This document shows, one piece after another, positions 42,208 through 52,432 of a DNA stretch of 64,000 nt. The stretch comes from Paenibacillus turpanensis (GTDB lineage Bacteria; Bacillota; Bacilli; Paenibacillales; YIM-B00363). Below the pieces are notes generated by a model, which searched no databases, was not told the origin of the DNA, and worked only from the letters and a program-made list of their open reading frames with translations. The DNA lies in the NCBI RefSeq assembly GCF_011421635.1, contig NZ_WTLI01000009.1, positions 124,001-188,000 of the forward strand, given 5' to 3'. Both the position numbers and the translations under genes were made by a program. Numbering within the stretch: position 1 is the first letter of the stretch; every line of letters begins with the position of its first letter.

Positions 42208-43053
42208 ATGGCGAAAATTAAGCTTTTTTCGGATAGCACTTGCGATCTCGGCAAAGAGCTAATAGAGCAGCACGATATCGGCATTGTGCCCTTGCATGTC
42301 ATCTTCGGCGAAGAATCCTACAAAGACGGCGTAGATATTGATGCCCCGGAGCTGTACAGCAAAGTAGACCAGACCGGGAGCTTGCCGAAAACAGCCGCAC
42401 CTTCTCCAGGTGAATTTGTAGAAGCGTTCCAGCCGCATATTGAGAAGGGAGAGACGATCCTCTACATTGGCTTGTCCTCCGACATATCCGCCACGTATCA
42501 AAATGCAAGATTGGCTGCACAGCAGTTTGAAGAGGGACAAGTCTACGTTGTAGACTCCCGCAACCTTGCGACCGGAATCGGTATTCTAGTATTGAAGGCG
42601 GCTGACCTTGCCGAGCAAGGCATGGCTGCTGAGGAAATTGCGGCTACGATTGAAGGGTTGACCTGCAAGGTAGAGACCTCCTTTATCATCGATACACTCG
42701 ATTATTTGTATAAGGGGGGCCGTCTTTCCAGCCTGCAAAACTTTATCGGAAGCCTGCTCAAGATCCGACCGATCGTAAAAGTAACGGATGGGAAAATGAT
42801 TTTGGCGGAGAAGATCCGCGGCCAGCGCGAGAAGGCACTTGATAAACTGTTAACCAGTGCGCTAGCCGATAAGGATTTCATTGACCGTGCGCGTATGTTT
42901 GTTACGCACTCTATGGCGGACCGGGAGGCGGAACTAGTTCGCGAAGCGCTCCATAACGCAGGAATAACCAATGTACATATCACAACGACCGGCTGCGTCA
43001 TTTCCAGCCACTGCGGACCGCAAACCCTAGGGATTGTTTACTTGAAAACATAA
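42208..43053 (+). CDS. DegV-family fatty acid-binding protein (copy 1)
   Basis: A 281-residue DegV/FakB-type protein that binds a fatty acid and, in known systems, presents it to the kinase FakA. Motifs are FSDSTCDLGKEL near the start, the TSLPKTA-like SLPKTAAPSPGEF, SSDISATYQNA, VDSRNLATG, LDYLYKGGRLS, and HC near the end. ATG 42208 follows GGGAGAGG. The next gene is a paralogue 16 bp away. No fakA is in the window. Confidence 0.88.
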   Translation: MAKIKLFSDSTCDLGKELIEQHDIGIVPLHVIFGEESYKDGVDIDAPELYSKVDQTGSLPKTAAPSPGEFVEAFQPHIEKGETILYIGLSSDISATYQNARLAAQQFEEGQVYVVDSRNLATGIGILVLKAADLAEQGMAAEEIAATIEGLTCKVETSFIIDTLDYLYKGGRLSSLQNFIGSLLKIRPIVKVTDGKMILAEKIRGQREKALDKLLTSALADKDFIDRARMFVTHSMADREAELVREALHNAGITNVHITTTGCVISSHCGPQTLGIVYLKT

Positions 43054-43069
43054 AAGGATGTGCGCTTTC

Positions 43070-43912
43070 ATGAAAGTGAAAATCATCTCAGACGGCAGCT
43101 CCGATTTGCCGAAGGAAATCATTGAACTTCTAGGTATTGAAATTGTTCCTTTATTCGTTCACTTTGGCACGGAGCAGTATTCCTCGAGCGAGCTGACTGC
43201 CGAGCAATTTTACAGCAAAATGAAGCAAGCCGATGAACTTCCGAAAACATCAAGTCCTTCCCCATACGACTTTCTGAAAGCGTACAGAAACGTTCCCGAA
43301 GGATACGACATCGTGGTCATTGCCTGCTCCTCCGGGCTGAGCAGTACCTACAATCACGCTGTGATGGCAAAAGAGATGCTGATTGAAGAAGGGTATGCAG
43401 GGGTTATCGAGGTGCTGGACGCTCGAACAACCTCGCTCGGCCTTGGCCTCATTGCGTATCAAGCGGCGAAAATGGCGCAGGCGGGAGCAGGTGCTATGGA
43501 CATTATCCGAACGGCTCGCCAGCATATCCAGGACGGAGCAACGTATTTTGTGCTGGATACGCTTGAAAATGTGATCCGCGGCGGCCGCCTTGACCGTGTG
43601 CGCGGTACGGTGGCCAGCATGCTGAACATTAAATTGCTGATGCGTAATAGCGAGGAAGGCAAGGTTGAGGTCATCGATAAAATTCGCGGCTCGCAAAACG
43701 CGATCAAGAAAATGATGGACAAAATTGGAGAGGCCCGCCACGATTTCGGGCAGGCCGTCGTTGCCATTGCACACAGCAATTGCGAGGAAAAAGCGAAGGC
43801 GGTACGGGACATGCTGCTTCAACGTTATCCTTTTAAGGACGTCGTATTCGGAAATATGGGTCCCGTTATTGGGACATACGCCGGCGAAGGGGCGATCCTG
43901 ATCGCGCATTAA
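43070..43912 (+). CDS. DegV-family fatty acid-binding protein (copy 2)
   Basis: A 280-residue DegV/FakB-type protein, paralogous to the upstream gene: SDGSSDLPKEI, LPKTSSPSPYDF, SSGLSSTYNHA, LDARTTSLG, LENVIRGGRLD. The two are clearly diverged and may bind different acyl chains, as multiple FakB proteins do in other Firmicutes. ATG 43070 is preferred to ATG 43058 because of spacing to AAAAGG. Its 3' end overlaps the convergent MFS gene by 47 bp. Confidence 0.88.
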   Translation: MKVKIISDGSSDLPKEIIELLGIEIVPLFVHFGTEQYSSSELTAEQFYSKMKQADELPKTSSPSPYDFLKAYRNVPEGYDIVVIACSSGLSSTYNHAVMAKEMLIEEGYAGVIEVLDARTTSLGLGLIAYQAAKMAQAGAGAMDIIRTARQHIQDGATYFVLDTLENVIRGGRLDRVRGTVASMLNIKLLMRNSEEGKVEVIDKIRGSQNAIKKMMDKIGEARHDFGQAVVAIAHSNCEEKAKAVRDMLLQRYPFKDVVFGNMGPVIGTYAGEGAILIAH

Positions 43913-45095
43913 TCCAGAGTAGGGCGGTGGCCAGCAGAAGAATACCGCACCAGGAAAACATCGTTGTCACCGAAAGAAGATCAACCAAGGCAAAGCCGAC
44001 GACAGGACCCACTGCTGAGCCTAGATCAAGCGCAAGGGTATACGCCGTCATGACGGTGATCTTTGCGGCAGGCTGCTCCCGTTCTGCGGTATCGGACGCA
44101 AGTGCATCCATGACGGTGGTCAGCAGTGTATTCGTCAGCTGAAGAACAAACAGCATGATCAGCCATACTGCTGCGGAGGCCGCAGGCAGCAGCGCCAGAA
44201 TGAGGCCCGACCCGGCAAGTCCGAACAGGAACCAAGGGAGACGGCCTTTTTTGCCGTCGCTCAGCCTTCCGAACAAGGGCGAGAGCAGAGGCGAGACGCC
44301 CCAGCGAAATGCCTGCAAAATGCCGGCCACTGCTGCCGCAGTAAGGATGATTCCGGGAAGCGTGAGCCCGCTTGGAAGCTGCTCGGCCATCGCCTTGCTG
44401 ATGGTGGAGGCGAAGACCCCGAAGAACACGGCAGCGACAATAAAGCCGGTTACGCACATCCGGATCGGACCTGCTTGCATAAGAATTGTCCAGATGGGGA
44501 GGCGCCCCTTATCTTGCGGTTCGTCGGCTGCCGGCGCGGCTGCGTTATCGCTCGGAATGTAATAAACGGCGGGGATCAGCAACATCACCATGAGGACGGT
44601 AACGATCACGATGGCCGTTTCAAAATGACTTGCCGGTACGAGCCCGCCTGTGAGCATTCCGAGCAGACCGCCAAGGCTCCAAAGACCGTTGTAGAGGCCC
44701 ATCGCCTGTCCCTTTTTGTCAAAGGAGGAGCAGTCGATTACGGTCAGGAAGCCCCCGAGGCGCAAAATCCCCCATGAAATGCCCCATAGGCAGCGGACGA
44801 TGAACAGCAGCAAAAAGCCGTCAATAAAGGCGTAGGACAACGATGTGAGAATGGCCAGGGCAGCGGCAATGACGATGCCGTTCCGTTTTCCGATCGTATG
44901 ATACAGCCAGCCGATGGCGGGGCTCAGCGGCAGCCTTATAAATCGATTTACGGCGAGCAGCACGCCGACCTGCCACATGGAGTCCAGTCCGAAGCGTTCG
45001 GGGTATAGAGGCATAAAAATGTACAGCATGGAGTCTGCAATGAGGCAGACGGCGGTGATAAAAGCGACGAACAAAATCGGTTTTCGGTTAATCAT
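43866..45095 (-). CDS. MFS transporter
   Basis: A 409-residue protein with about 12 transmembrane segments and typical MFS loop motifs: GWLYHTIGKRNG after helix 2 and GRLSDGKKGRLPW after helix 8. The substrate is not evident; the fold resembles YfkL/drug-export-type MFS proteins. AGGAGAACC precedes the ATG. It is convergent with the degV pair, with a 47-bp overlap. Confidence 0.85.
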   Translation of the reverse strand: MINRKPILFVAFITAVCLIADSMLYIFMPLYPERFGLDSMWQVGVLLAVNRFIRLPLSPAIGWLYHTIGKRNGIVIAAALAILTSLSYAFIDGFLLLFIVRCLWGISWGILRLGGFLTVIDCSSFDKKGQAMGLYNGLWSLGGLLGMLTGGLVPASHFETAIVIVTVLMVMLLIPAVYYIPSDNAAAPAADEPQDKGRLPIWTILMQAGPIRMCVTGFIVAAVFFGVFASTISKAMAEQLPSGLTLPGIILTAAAVAGILQAFRWGVSPLLSPLFGRLSDGKKGRLPWFLFGLAGSGLILALLPAASAAVWLIMLFVLQLTNTLLTTVMDALASDTAEREQPAAKITVMTAYTLALDLGSAVGPVVGFALVDLLSVTTMFSWCGILLLATALLWINARSGSPLRRRMSQ

Positions 45096-45210
45096 GGGAG
45101 GTTCTCCTAGTTATTATCGTTGACAACCATCTTATACTGGAAGCAATGTTTGAAAAAGGGTAAGATATCGAATATTATTTTTCATCTTTACGATGGACGG
45201 AGGAATGAAG

Positions 45211-45597
45211 ATGGATCAAGAACAGAAGCAGCTGGTCATTGCTGAATATAAAACGGGCGTGTACATTGGTGAACTGTTGTCGTCGGAGGGACCAAAGGCT
45301 AAGGTGCGTGTTCTGGCTGTCCGCAAGCACCCGGAGCAGGGCGACTTGCATCAGCCAATGGAAGCCGACGTGGCGATGTTTCATCAGCGCAGGGCGCTTG
45401 CTTACCGCGAGGTGGCGAATGTGCCTGCGGCATCGGTAAGGCCGTACCAAGGCGGAATGGTTCCAGCCTACGAGGAATCGCTGCGGGCCTCCTTGGCAGC
45501 GGAAATAGAACGGCTGCAGGGCGTGTCACGCTGGGCCGAGCGTTCGCTTCAGGAGCTAAGCCTGCTTCGCACGGATTATGGTTTTGACAAGAGCTAA
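45211..45597 (+). CDS. kapB: KapB-like kinase-associated protein
   Basis: A 128-residue KapB-family protein. Diagnostic segments are YKTGVYIGEL, VRVLAVRKHPEQGDLHQP, and FHQRRALAYRE with YEESL. In B. subtilis, KapB is needed for KinB-dependent entry into sporulation, which supports a spore-forming host. No kinB is adjacent, and there is no lipobox here. GGAGG sits 7 nt before ATG 45211; an upstream in-frame ATG at 45193 lacks a site. Confidence 0.85.
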   Translation: MDQEQKQLVIAEYKTGVYIGELLSSEGPKAKVRVLAVRKHPEQGDLHQPMEADVAMFHQRRALAYREVANVPAASVRPYQGGMVPAYEESLRASLAAEIERLQGVSRWAERSLQELSLLRTDYGFDKS

Positions 45598-45603
45598 CAA
45601 CAA

Positions 45604-45647
45604 AAAGAGCGAGCATGGCGGAAGCATACCACCATAGCTCGCTCTTT
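45604..45647. terminator. Bidirectional terminator between kapB and fabV
   Basis: AAAGAGCGAGCxATGG pairs with CCATxGCTCGCTCTTT. The minus strand reads out into TTTTTG and the plus strand into TTTCC, so it is stronger for fabV. It lies between convergent stops. Confidence 0.8.
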
Positions 45648-45650
45648 CCA

Positions 45651-46835
45651 TTATGCGTCCATAGGCACGTTTTCGTTGACGTCCGCCTCGTAATCGACTC
45701 CGCTTAAGTGGAAGCCGAAGAGCCGGAAAAATTCTTCGCGATAGCCTTCGATATCGGAGATCGCAGCTAAATTTTCCGTCGACACTTGAGGCCACAGCTT
45801 GGCGACAGCTTCTTGAATATCGCCCCGCATTTCAAGGTTGTCCACACGGATGCGTCCCTTCTCGTCGAGCTGAGGACCGCCGTCTGTGTACAAGTATCCG
45901 GCGAACAGGCGGTACATTTGCTCAATTGTTCCTTCGTGTACGCCCTGCTCCTTCATGATCTTATAGAGCAGCGAAATGTATAAAGGCACAATTGGAATCG
46001 CAGAGCTCGCCTGTGTCACCAGCGCTTTGTTCACCGAAACGTAAGCACGTCCTCCGGACGCGTGAAGACGGTCGTGAAGGCGATGCGCCGTAGCCTCCAA
46101 ATGCTCCTTCGCCCGTCCGATCGTTCCTTCACGGTAAATGGCATGGGTAACTTCCGGTCCAATATAGGAGTAGGCCACGGTGGTGGCGCCTTCTGCTAGA
46201 ACACCCTCACGCTGCAGCGTGTCGATCCACATTTCCCAATCCTCGCCGCCCATTACAGTGACCGTGTTTTGGATCTCTTCTTCGCTAGCCGGCTCGATCG
46301 TCACATCGGACACTTCACCGCTGTGGAAGTTAACCGTTTTGTTGGTATACGGCGCTCCAATCGGCTTCAGTACCGAATTAAACGTTTCTCCGCTTACCGG
46401 GTGTGTGCGGCGTGGGGAAGCAAGGCTGTATACCACCAGGTCGACTTGTCCAAAATGCTCGCGCACAGCGTCCACCGTTTGCTGCTTGATTTCGTTTGAG
46501 AATGCGTCGCCGTTAATGCTCTTGGCAAAATAACCGGCTTCGCGTGCAGCCTGCTCGAATGCAGCCGAGTTATACCAGCCCGCTGTCGCCGTCCGGCCGT
46601 TTTCCGCCGGGCGTTCGAAGAAGAGGCCGATGGTACCGGCTCCCATGCCGAAGGTGGCGGCAATGCGGGAAGCAAGCCCGAAGCCTTGGGAAGCCCCGAT
46701 GACCAGGACGCGTTTCGGTCCGTTGATCGCAGGCTGGCTTTTTACATATTCAATTTGCTCCTGCACGTGCTTCGCGCAGCCAACGGGATGCGCCGTTGTG
46801 CAAATAAATCCTCGTGTTTTCGGCTTGATAACCAT
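45651..46835 (-). CDS. fabV: Enoyl-ACP/trans-2-enoyl-CoA reductase FabV
   Basis: A 394-residue FabV/TER-type NADH-dependent enoyl reductase of the extended SDR family. The N-terminus MVIKPKTRGFICTTAHPVGC and VLVIGASQGFGLASRI (dinucleotide site) are typical, and the active-site Tyr-x8-Lys is visible in YREGTIGRAK. FabV enzymes are known to be insensitive to triclosan. ATG 46835 is chosen over GTG 46841 because it is 7 nt from AAAGGAA and matches the family start. The gene stands alone with no FapR-type site recognised. Confidence 0.93.
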   Translation of the reverse strand: MVIKPKTRGFICTTAHPVGCAKHVQEQIEYVKSQPAINGPKRVLVIGASQGFGLASRIAATFGMGAGTIGLFFERPAENGRTATAGWYNSAAFEQAAREAGYFAKSINGDAFSNEIKQQTVDAVREHFGQVDLVVYSLASPRRTHPVSGETFNSVLKPIGAPYTNKTVNFHSGEVSDVTIEPASEEEIQNTVTVMGGEDWEMWIDTLQREGVLAEGATTVAYSYIGPEVTHAIYREGTIGRAKEHLEATAHRLHDRLHASGGRAYVSVNKALVTQASSAIPIVPLYISLLYKIMKEQGVHEGTIEQMYRLFAGYLYTDGGPQLDEKGRIRVDNLEMRGDIQEAVAKLWPQVSTENLAAISDIEGYREEFFRLFGFHLSGVDYEADVNENVPMDA

Positions 46836-46997
46836 ACTCACGTTCCTTTCGGCTTTGAATAGGCACTATTTTCCTTTGACTGTTCCTTATTCTACTCTAA
46901 GTGCTGTGGTCAAGCCAAGCCAAAAAAATGATTTACAGCAATTAACCATTGTATTAATATGGGATTTATTTTTCTTTTGTGGAGAGGACGTAATCAT

Positions 46998-48290
46998 TTG
47001 AAATTTAGAGAGTTTCATCCGAACGTAAGAATTCGGTTTATGATGAATTTTTTAAGCTCGCTCGCGTTTAATCTTGTTATTCCATTTATGACCGTCTACT
47101 TGGCGCAAAAAATGAATCCTGCCCTCGCTGGTCTTGGTGTAGGGGCAGGCGTCGTGATCGGGCTTGTAGCCGGGCTGTACAGCGGTTATATTGCCGACCG
47201 AATCGGGCGCAAGAAGGTAATGCTGATGGCCGAAGGGGTATGGCTTGCCGCTTTTGCGCTGATGGCCTGCATCAATTCGCCGTGGGCGGATCAGCCATAC
47301 GTGACGCTCGCGCTCGTCGCGGTTGTGAGCGCCTGCTGGAGCCTATATGAGCCGGCAGCCAGCGCGATGCTGCTTGATGTGACGACCCCGGAGTCACGGA
47401 AGTTTATGTACAGCTTTTTTTATTGGTGCAACAATTTAGCGATTGCTCTCGGCGGAGCAGTGGGCGCATTGTTTTTCGGTGAATATTTATTTGTGCTTCT
47501 GCTTGTTTTGACCGCCAGCGGACTGATTCAATTTATTGTCACTTACTTTTTTATCGAAGAAACGAAGGTCGGGAACAAGGAAGGCTTCGATGCAGGGGAG
47601 GCCCGAAAACAAACGGCTGCCGCTGCTGCAGCGGGCGGTCTTCGTTCGATTTTGGTTCATTACAGAGAGGTTTGGAAGGATAAGCTGTTCGTGCTTTACA
47701 TTACCGCAAGCATGCTCATCGTATCGATGGAGTTTCATTTGACGGGTTATGTTGGGGTGCGTCTTGCAGGAGAGATGTCGAATACAACACTGCTGAACGG
47801 GTTTGGCCAGCACTGGACGGTAGACGGCTACCAAATGCTGGGCATGCTGCGCACAGAAAATACGGTGCTGGTTGTTCTGCTGTCGTTCCTCACTCCTGTG
47901 ATTATGAAGCGCTTTAAGGATCGGAATGTGCTCTATATCGGGTTTCTAATTTACATCACCGGATTTACATATATCGCCTTCGGCAATTCCCCGCTTGCGC
48001 TATTGATCTTTATGCTGCTGGCCACGCTCGGCGAGGTTATGTATGTTCCGGTTAAGCAGGCCTACATGGCGAACATTATTCCGGACCATGCGCGCAGCTC
48101 GTACATGTTTGTCAACGGACTGACTTACAAGGGAGCGACGCTGATCAGCGCACTTGGCGTATCCGCCGGCGGATGGCTGCCGCCATCGATCATGGCGGCA
48201 GCGATTGGATGCATCGGCTTCGGCGGGCTGCTGCTGTTCCGCTTTATAATGCCTGCGCTTGAGCGGCGCTCTGCGCAAACTCCTGCTTAA
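46998..48290 (+). CDS. MFS transporter
   Basis: A 430-residue protein with 12 predicted transmembrane segments. The loop 2-3 motif GYIADRIGRKK is a strong MFS signature. TTG 46998 has GGAGAGG 10-11 nt upstream and gives the family-typical start LKFREFHPNVRIRF; the frame is open to ATG 46959 without a site. The sequence resembles YttB/YwoG-like multidrug or peptide-export MFS proteins. The 3' end overlaps the convergent amidohydrolase by 47 bp. Confidence 0.85.
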   Translation: MKFREFHPNVRIRFMMNFLSSLAFNLVIPFMTVYLAQKMNPALAGLGVGAGVVIGLVAGLYSGYIADRIGRKKVMLMAEGVWLAAFALMACINSPWADQPYVTLALVAVVSACWSLYEPAASAMLLDVTTPESRKFMYSFFYWCNNLAIALGGAVGALFFGEYLFVLLLVLTASGLIQFIVTYFFIEETKVGNKEGFDAGEARKQTAAAAAAGGLRSILVHYREVWKDKLFVLYITASMLIVSMEFHLTGYVGVRLAGEMSNTTLLNGFGQHWTVDGYQMLGMLRTENTVLVVLLSFLTPVIMKRFKDRNVLYIGFLIYITGFTYIAFGNSPLALLIFMLLATLGEVMYVPVKQAYMANIIPDHARSSYMFVNGLTYKGATLISALGVSAGGWLPPSIMAAAIGCIGFGGLLLFRFIMPALERRSAQTPA

Positions 48291-49437
48291 TTTTCTCCAG
48301 CAATCCCGGAGCGGTCATCGCGTCATACGCGGTGGCCGCTAATGTTTTGGCGCCAAGCAGCATGCCCTCAAAGGCGCGGTCCTTCATGGCGAGATCGCGG
48401 AATTCGGTCGTGTGCAGCTGATGCTTTTCATCCACAACTTTAATGTATGGATGGATAGCGGGACAGCGGACGGATACGTTGCCGAGGTCGAGAGAGCCAT
48501 GGTCTTGGCCGGTTTGCACCTCTCGCTCATCAATACCGTGCTCCTTCAGGTTGGCGGTAAAAAGCTCCGAAAGCGTTTCGTTGGTGCGGAGCTCGTCGTA
48601 GGAATACTCGTAATTGGATACGGAAAGCTTGCAGCCCGTTTGCAGCGCGGCTCCCTCGGCGCAGCGGATCAGCTTCGCCGCCAGCTCGTCGGTGTACGGA
48701 CGCGTCGCGGAACGCACATAGAATTGTGCTACGGCGTAGTCCGGGATAATGTTCGGCGCTTTGCCGCCCTCGGCGATGATGCCGTGAATGCGCGCGTCGC
48801 TGCGCGTTTGCTGGCGCAGCGCGTTCACTGCGTTGAACAGCTGGATGACGGCATCCAGCGCATTGATGCCTTCGTGCGGACTGGCGGCTGCGTGTGCCGT
48901 TTTGCCGGTGAATTCAAACTGCAGCGCGTCCATCGCGAGCGAAGCGCCCGACTTCTCATAGGCATAGTACGGATGCGCCATTAGCGCAAAGTCGCAGTCG
49001 TCGAACAAGCCTTCGGCCGCCATCGTTACTTTGGCGCCGCGCGTTTCTTCGGCCGGGGTACCGTAGACGCGGATAATCCCGCCCGGTCCGCCGTTTTCCA
49101 TCGCCGCCTTCAAACCGAAGGCCGCGCCGATGCCCATCGTACAGATCAGATGATGGCCGCAGGCATGGCCAATGTCCGGCAGGGCGTCATACTCGCAGAG
49201 AAATGCCGCAATCGGCCCCGGCTTGCCGCTGTCGTATTCTGCGATAAATGCAGTAGCAAGCCCGAGTACGTTACGCTGGACGGTAAAGCCTGCTTCCTCG
49301 AGCGCCTCGGTCAGCTTCGCGCATGCTTTAAATTCTTCGTTTCCAAGCTCCGGATTTTCCCCAATATAAGTAGATATTCCGGTCAGCTGCTCTGCCCGAC
49401 GTTCAATTTCGTTATAAATCAATTGTTTCGTATCCAT
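48244..49437 (-). CDS. M20-family amidohydrolase/peptidase
   Basis: A 397-residue M20D-type metal amidohydrolase. Metal-binding and catalytic motifs are CEYDALPDIGHACGHHL, GTPAEETRGAK, and a dimerisation-domain segment FTGKTAHAAASPHEG. Likely substrates are N-acyl amino acids or aminobenzoyl-glutamate-like amides (AbgB/AmhX-type), but specificity cannot be read from sequence. AAAGGAG lies 11 nt before the ATG. Confidence 0.88.
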   Translation of the reverse strand: MDTKQLIYNEIERRAEQLTGISTYIGENPELGNEEFKACAKLTEALEEAGFTVQRNVLGLATAFIAEYDSGKPGPIAAFLCEYDALPDIGHACGHHLICTMGIGAAFGLKAAMENGGPGGIIRVYGTPAEETRGAKVTMAAEGLFDDCDFALMAHPYYAYEKSGASLAMDALQFEFTGKTAHAAASPHEGINALDAVIQLFNAVNALRQQTRSDARIHGIIAEGGKAPNIIPDYAVAQFYVRSATRPYTDELAAKLIRCAEGAALQTGCKLSVSNYEYSYDELRTNETLSELFTANLKEHGIDEREVQTGQDHGSLDLGNVSVRCPAIHPYIKVVDEKHQLHTTEFRDLAMKDRAFEGMLLGAKTLAATAYDAMTAPGLLEKIKQEFAQSAAQAQAL

Positions 49438-49589
49438 CGTGAAAAGTCTCCTTTTTCGGCGCTTGTTTTACGTTCACTACCGAATATTGTATAATAGCCG
49501 GAGCGAAAAATTAAGCTTTGCTTAAGGTAAGCTCGGACAAACTCTGTTATAGTGATGAAGATCGAACTCAAAGGGAGGATTTAATACGA

Positions 49590-50627
49590 ATGACAACTAA
49601 TAACGAAAATACACGTCCGGAGGACGAGCAGGTGCGGGATCAGAACGATCAGCAGCGCGAAGAGGTGCACCAAGCCGTTTCCGAAGCGGACGTCCGCAAT
49701 ACACAAGAACAACCGGCGCAGGCGCGTCCGCCGGGAAGCAAATGGCCGTGGATCTCGCTTGCTGTCGTTGCCGTTTGCGCAGCGGTAGTATTCGTTTCGT
49801 TTGGCAAGCCCGGTACGAGCGCGGCGGTTGCTACCGTTAACGGGGAAAATATTACACAGCAGCAGCTTTATGATGCAATGGTGAAGCAGGGCGGCGAGCA
49901 AACGCTGGATGCTCTCATTACTGAAGCGCTGGTTAACCAGCAGGTAAAGAAAAACAACATTACCGTTACGGATGAAGAAGTCAATGCGGAAATTGAAGAA
50001 ATTAAGAAGAATTTCCCGACAGAAGAAGAGTTCAACATGATTTTGGAGCAAAACAATCTTACGATGGACTCGCTAAAGGTCGAAATGAAAAAGCAGGTTT
50101 CCCTGAACAAGCTGCTTGAGCCTCAGGTGACCGTAACAGAAGAGGATATGAAGATTTATTACGACAGCAACAAGCCTCTCTTTGTAAAGCCGGAGCAGGT
50201 TCGCGCTTCTCACATTTTGCTCAAAACAAAGGAAGAGGCGGAAGTGGTGCTGAAGCAGCTTCAGGAAGGCGCAGATTTCGCAACGGTGGCGAAAGAAAAA
50301 TCGCAGGATCCGGGTTCGGGAGCTAGAGGCGGGGATTTGAGCTACTTCGGGCGCGGAGATATGGTTGAACCGTTTGAAAATGCTGCTTTTGCGCTGAATG
50401 TTGGCGAGATGAGCGGGATTGTAGAGTCCCAGCATGGCTTCCATATTATTAAGCTGACGGACAAGAAAGCGGCGGAAAACCCGACGTTTGAGGAGAAAAA
50501 GGAAGAGATCAAGAAGCAGCTTATGCAGCAGAAGACGGCCGAGCTTTATCCGGATTGGCTGCAAAAGCTGAAAACCGACTCGAAAATCGAAAACTTTTTA
50601 AACAATAAACCGGATACAGCTGCATAA
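49590..50627 (+). CDS. PrsA/SurA-like parvulin peptidyl-prolyl isomerase
   Basis: A 345-residue membrane-anchored foldase. Residues 1-50 are polar (Glu/Gln/Asn-rich, cytosolic), a single helix (ISLAVVAVCAAVVFVSF) is an uncleaved anchor with no lipobox, then a SurA-N-like helical region follows. A parvulin domain from about residue 205 (RASHILLKTKEEA, GGDLSYFGRGDMVEPFENAAF, ESQHGFHIIKL) precedes a helical tail. It helps exported proteins fold on the outer membrane face. AGGGAGGA precedes ATG 49590. Confidence 0.88.
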   Translation: MTTNNENTRPEDEQVRDQNDQQREEVHQAVSEADVRNTQEQPAQARPPGSKWPWISLAVVAVCAAVVFVSFGKPGTSAAVATVNGENITQQQLYDAMVKQGGEQTLDALITEALVNQQVKKNNITVTDEEVNAEIEEIKKNFPTEEEFNMILEQNNLTMDSLKVEMKKQVSLNKLLEPQVTVTEEDMKIYYDSNKPLFVKPEQVRASHILLKTKEEAEVVLKQLQEGADFATVAKEKSQDPGSGARGGDLSYFGRGDMVEPFENAAFALNVGEMSGIVESQHGFHIIKLTDKKAAENPTFEEKKEEIKKQLMQQKTAELYPDWLQKLKTDSKIENFLNNKPDTAA

Positions 50628-50755
50628 GCTAGTACCGTGAAAACAAGCAGCGCCGTGCGCTTTTGGGAACCAGCCCGAGAGCGTGCGGTGTTTCTTTTTG
50701 CAGAACGTTTGGAGTATAATGAGAATTGCCATTTTTTAACCGGAGGTTGGTTCGG

Positions 50756-51226
50756 ATGTCATTTAAGGACCAAAGCAAAATCGCACAAGAAACGCTGCAG
50801 CAAAGAATCGAAACCGTCCGGGAGCTCGGGGAAAGCGATTGGGAGGCCTATTCGCTGGCCAAAGACACGGAGACGGGCGAGCACTATATTCATTATGCAT
50901 ACATACATCGCGACATTGCGAGAGGCGTCGAGCAGGAATCGTTCCACTATTTGCTGCCTGTGGATTCGGACGAGGTGCTTGCCGTTCTTTTTGAAGGGAA
51001 GCAGTATTTGTATCCGCAGGCATGGCAAAAGCCTTTTTTACGTAACGGACCCGACGGGTTTTATGTGTGGTACGACCCGACCGGAGAGGGCGGAGACAAG
51101 GATGAGCAGCTCGGACAGGCGATGCGGGACATGCTGCTAAAATTCAAGCAATCGGGCAAAACGGACGAGACGGATGTAAAAAGGCTGCTGAATGATATCG
51201 AGCGGCTGTACAAGGAGGAAGACTAA
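50756..51226 (+). CDS. Hypothetical protein (156 residues)
   Basis: A soluble acidic protein with a helical N-terminus, a beta-rich core ([39 protein letters not shown]) and a C-terminal helix rich in Asp/Glu/Lys. No family is recognised, although the pattern recalls YwhD-like Bacillales orphans. CGGAGG precedes ATG 50756 and a TATAAT lies at 50715. Its stop overlaps the next start, so it is coupled with the M42 peptidase. Confidence 0.72.
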   Translation: MSFKDQSKIAQETLQQRIETVRELGESDWEAYSLAKDTETGEHYIHYAYIHRDIARGVEQESFHYLLPVDSDEVLAVLFEGKQYLYPQAWQKPFLRNGPDGFYVWYDPTGEGGDKDEQLGQAMRDMLLKFKQSGKTDETDVKRLLNDIERLYKEED

Positions 51227-52299
51227 TGAACGCGGAAACGATGGAGCTGTTTCGCACGATAACGGAAATGCCGGCGGCGCCGGGCTTTGAAAGAGGGCTG
51301 AGACGGTTTGTCCGCGCAGAGCTGGAAAAGGTATCGGATGAGATCGTACAGGACCGAATGGGCGGCGTATTTGGGGTGCGCAGAGGCGATGAGAAGGGCC
51401 CGGTCGTCATGGTCGCGGGTCACCTGGACGAAGTCGGATTTATGATTACGAGCATCACGGATAAAGGAATGCTCAAGTTTGTGCCGCTTGGAGGGTGGTG
51501 GAGCCAGGTTCTGCTCGCTCAGCGTGTACAGGTGGTTACGGATCAAGGCGTGCTGATGGGCGTCATCGGCTCGACCCCGCCGCATCTGCTGGACGAAGCG
51601 TCCCGCAGCAAGCCGATGGACATTGGGCATATGTACATCGATATCGGCGTGGAGGACCGCGAGGAGGCGGAAGAGCTGGGCGTGCGCCCGGGCATTTCGG
51701 CGGTGCCGGTTTGTCCGTTTACGCCGATGGCCGGCGGCAAGAAGATTATGGCGAAGGCGTGGGACAATCGCTATGGCGTCGGCCTTGCGATTGAGCTGCT
51801 TCGCGAGGTGCACGGCAAGCCGCTGCCGAACGTGCTGTATTCGGGCGCGACGGTGCAGGAGGAGGTTGGCCTGCGCGGGGCCGAGACAGCGTCCCGGCTT
51901 ATTATGCCGGATATTTTTTACGGGCTGGATGCGAGTCCTGCGAACGACATGAGCGGCGATAAAAATGCCTTCGGCCAGCTCGGCCGCGGCGCACTGCTGC
52001 GGATTTTTGACCGGACGATGATTACGAATTCCGGTATGGTGGAATTTGTGCGCGATACCGCTGAAACGCATAAGATTAAGTACCAGTATTATGTGGCCCC
52101 GGGCGGAGGAACCGACGCCGGACGTGTGCATTTGAACGGGATCGGCGTGCCTTCGACGGTCATTGGCATATGTGCGCGATACATTCACTCCGCGGCGTCG
52201 ATTATTCATATCGACGACTACGCAGCGGCGAAGGAGCTGCTGGTGAAGCTTGTCCAGTCCACGGACCGTACAGCGGTGCAGACGATTATCGGGGATTAA
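51226..52299 (+). CDS. M42-family glutamyl aminopeptidase-like protein (YsdC type)
   Basis: A 357-residue M42 aminopeptidase. Ligands and catalytic residues are visible in [42 protein letters not shown], the GGGTDAG region and the C-terminal [12 protein letters not shown]. It is closer to YsdC/PepA-like enzymes than the copy at 40722. The ATG shares a base with the stop of the preceding hypothetical gene. Confidence 0.9.
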   Translation: MNAETMELFRTITEMPAAPGFERGLRRFVRAELEKVSDEIVQDRMGGVFGVRRGDEKGPVVMVAGHLDEVGFMITSITDKGMLKFVPLGGWWSQVLLAQRVQVVTDQGVLMGVIGSTPPHLLDEASRSKPMDIGHMYIDIGVEDREEAEELGVRPGISAVPVCPFTPMAGGKKIMAKAWDNRYGVGLAIELLREVHGKPLPNVLYSGATVQEEVGLRGAETASRLIMPDIFYGLDASPANDMSGDKNAFGQLGRGALLRIFDRTMITNSGMVEFVRDTAETHKIKYQYYVAPGGGTDAGRVHLNGIGVPSTVIGICARYIHSAASIIHIDDYAAAKELLVKLVQSTDRTAVQTIIGD

Positions 52300-52432
52300 A
52301 GTTGGATACATTCCAACGTAAAGCACTATGGAACGGCATCGAGTCAGTTAGGACGACAATGATACTTTAATACATGATGGGCACGGTACAAACGTGACCC
52401 GTACTAAGGTAACGAACTACAGGAGATTGTGA

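Noticed and set aside
43866..48290. Two convergent gene pairs each overlapping by 47 bp (43866-43912 and 48244-48290)
   Set aside because: Equal overlap length appears coincidental; the sequences are unrelated and such overlaps are common.
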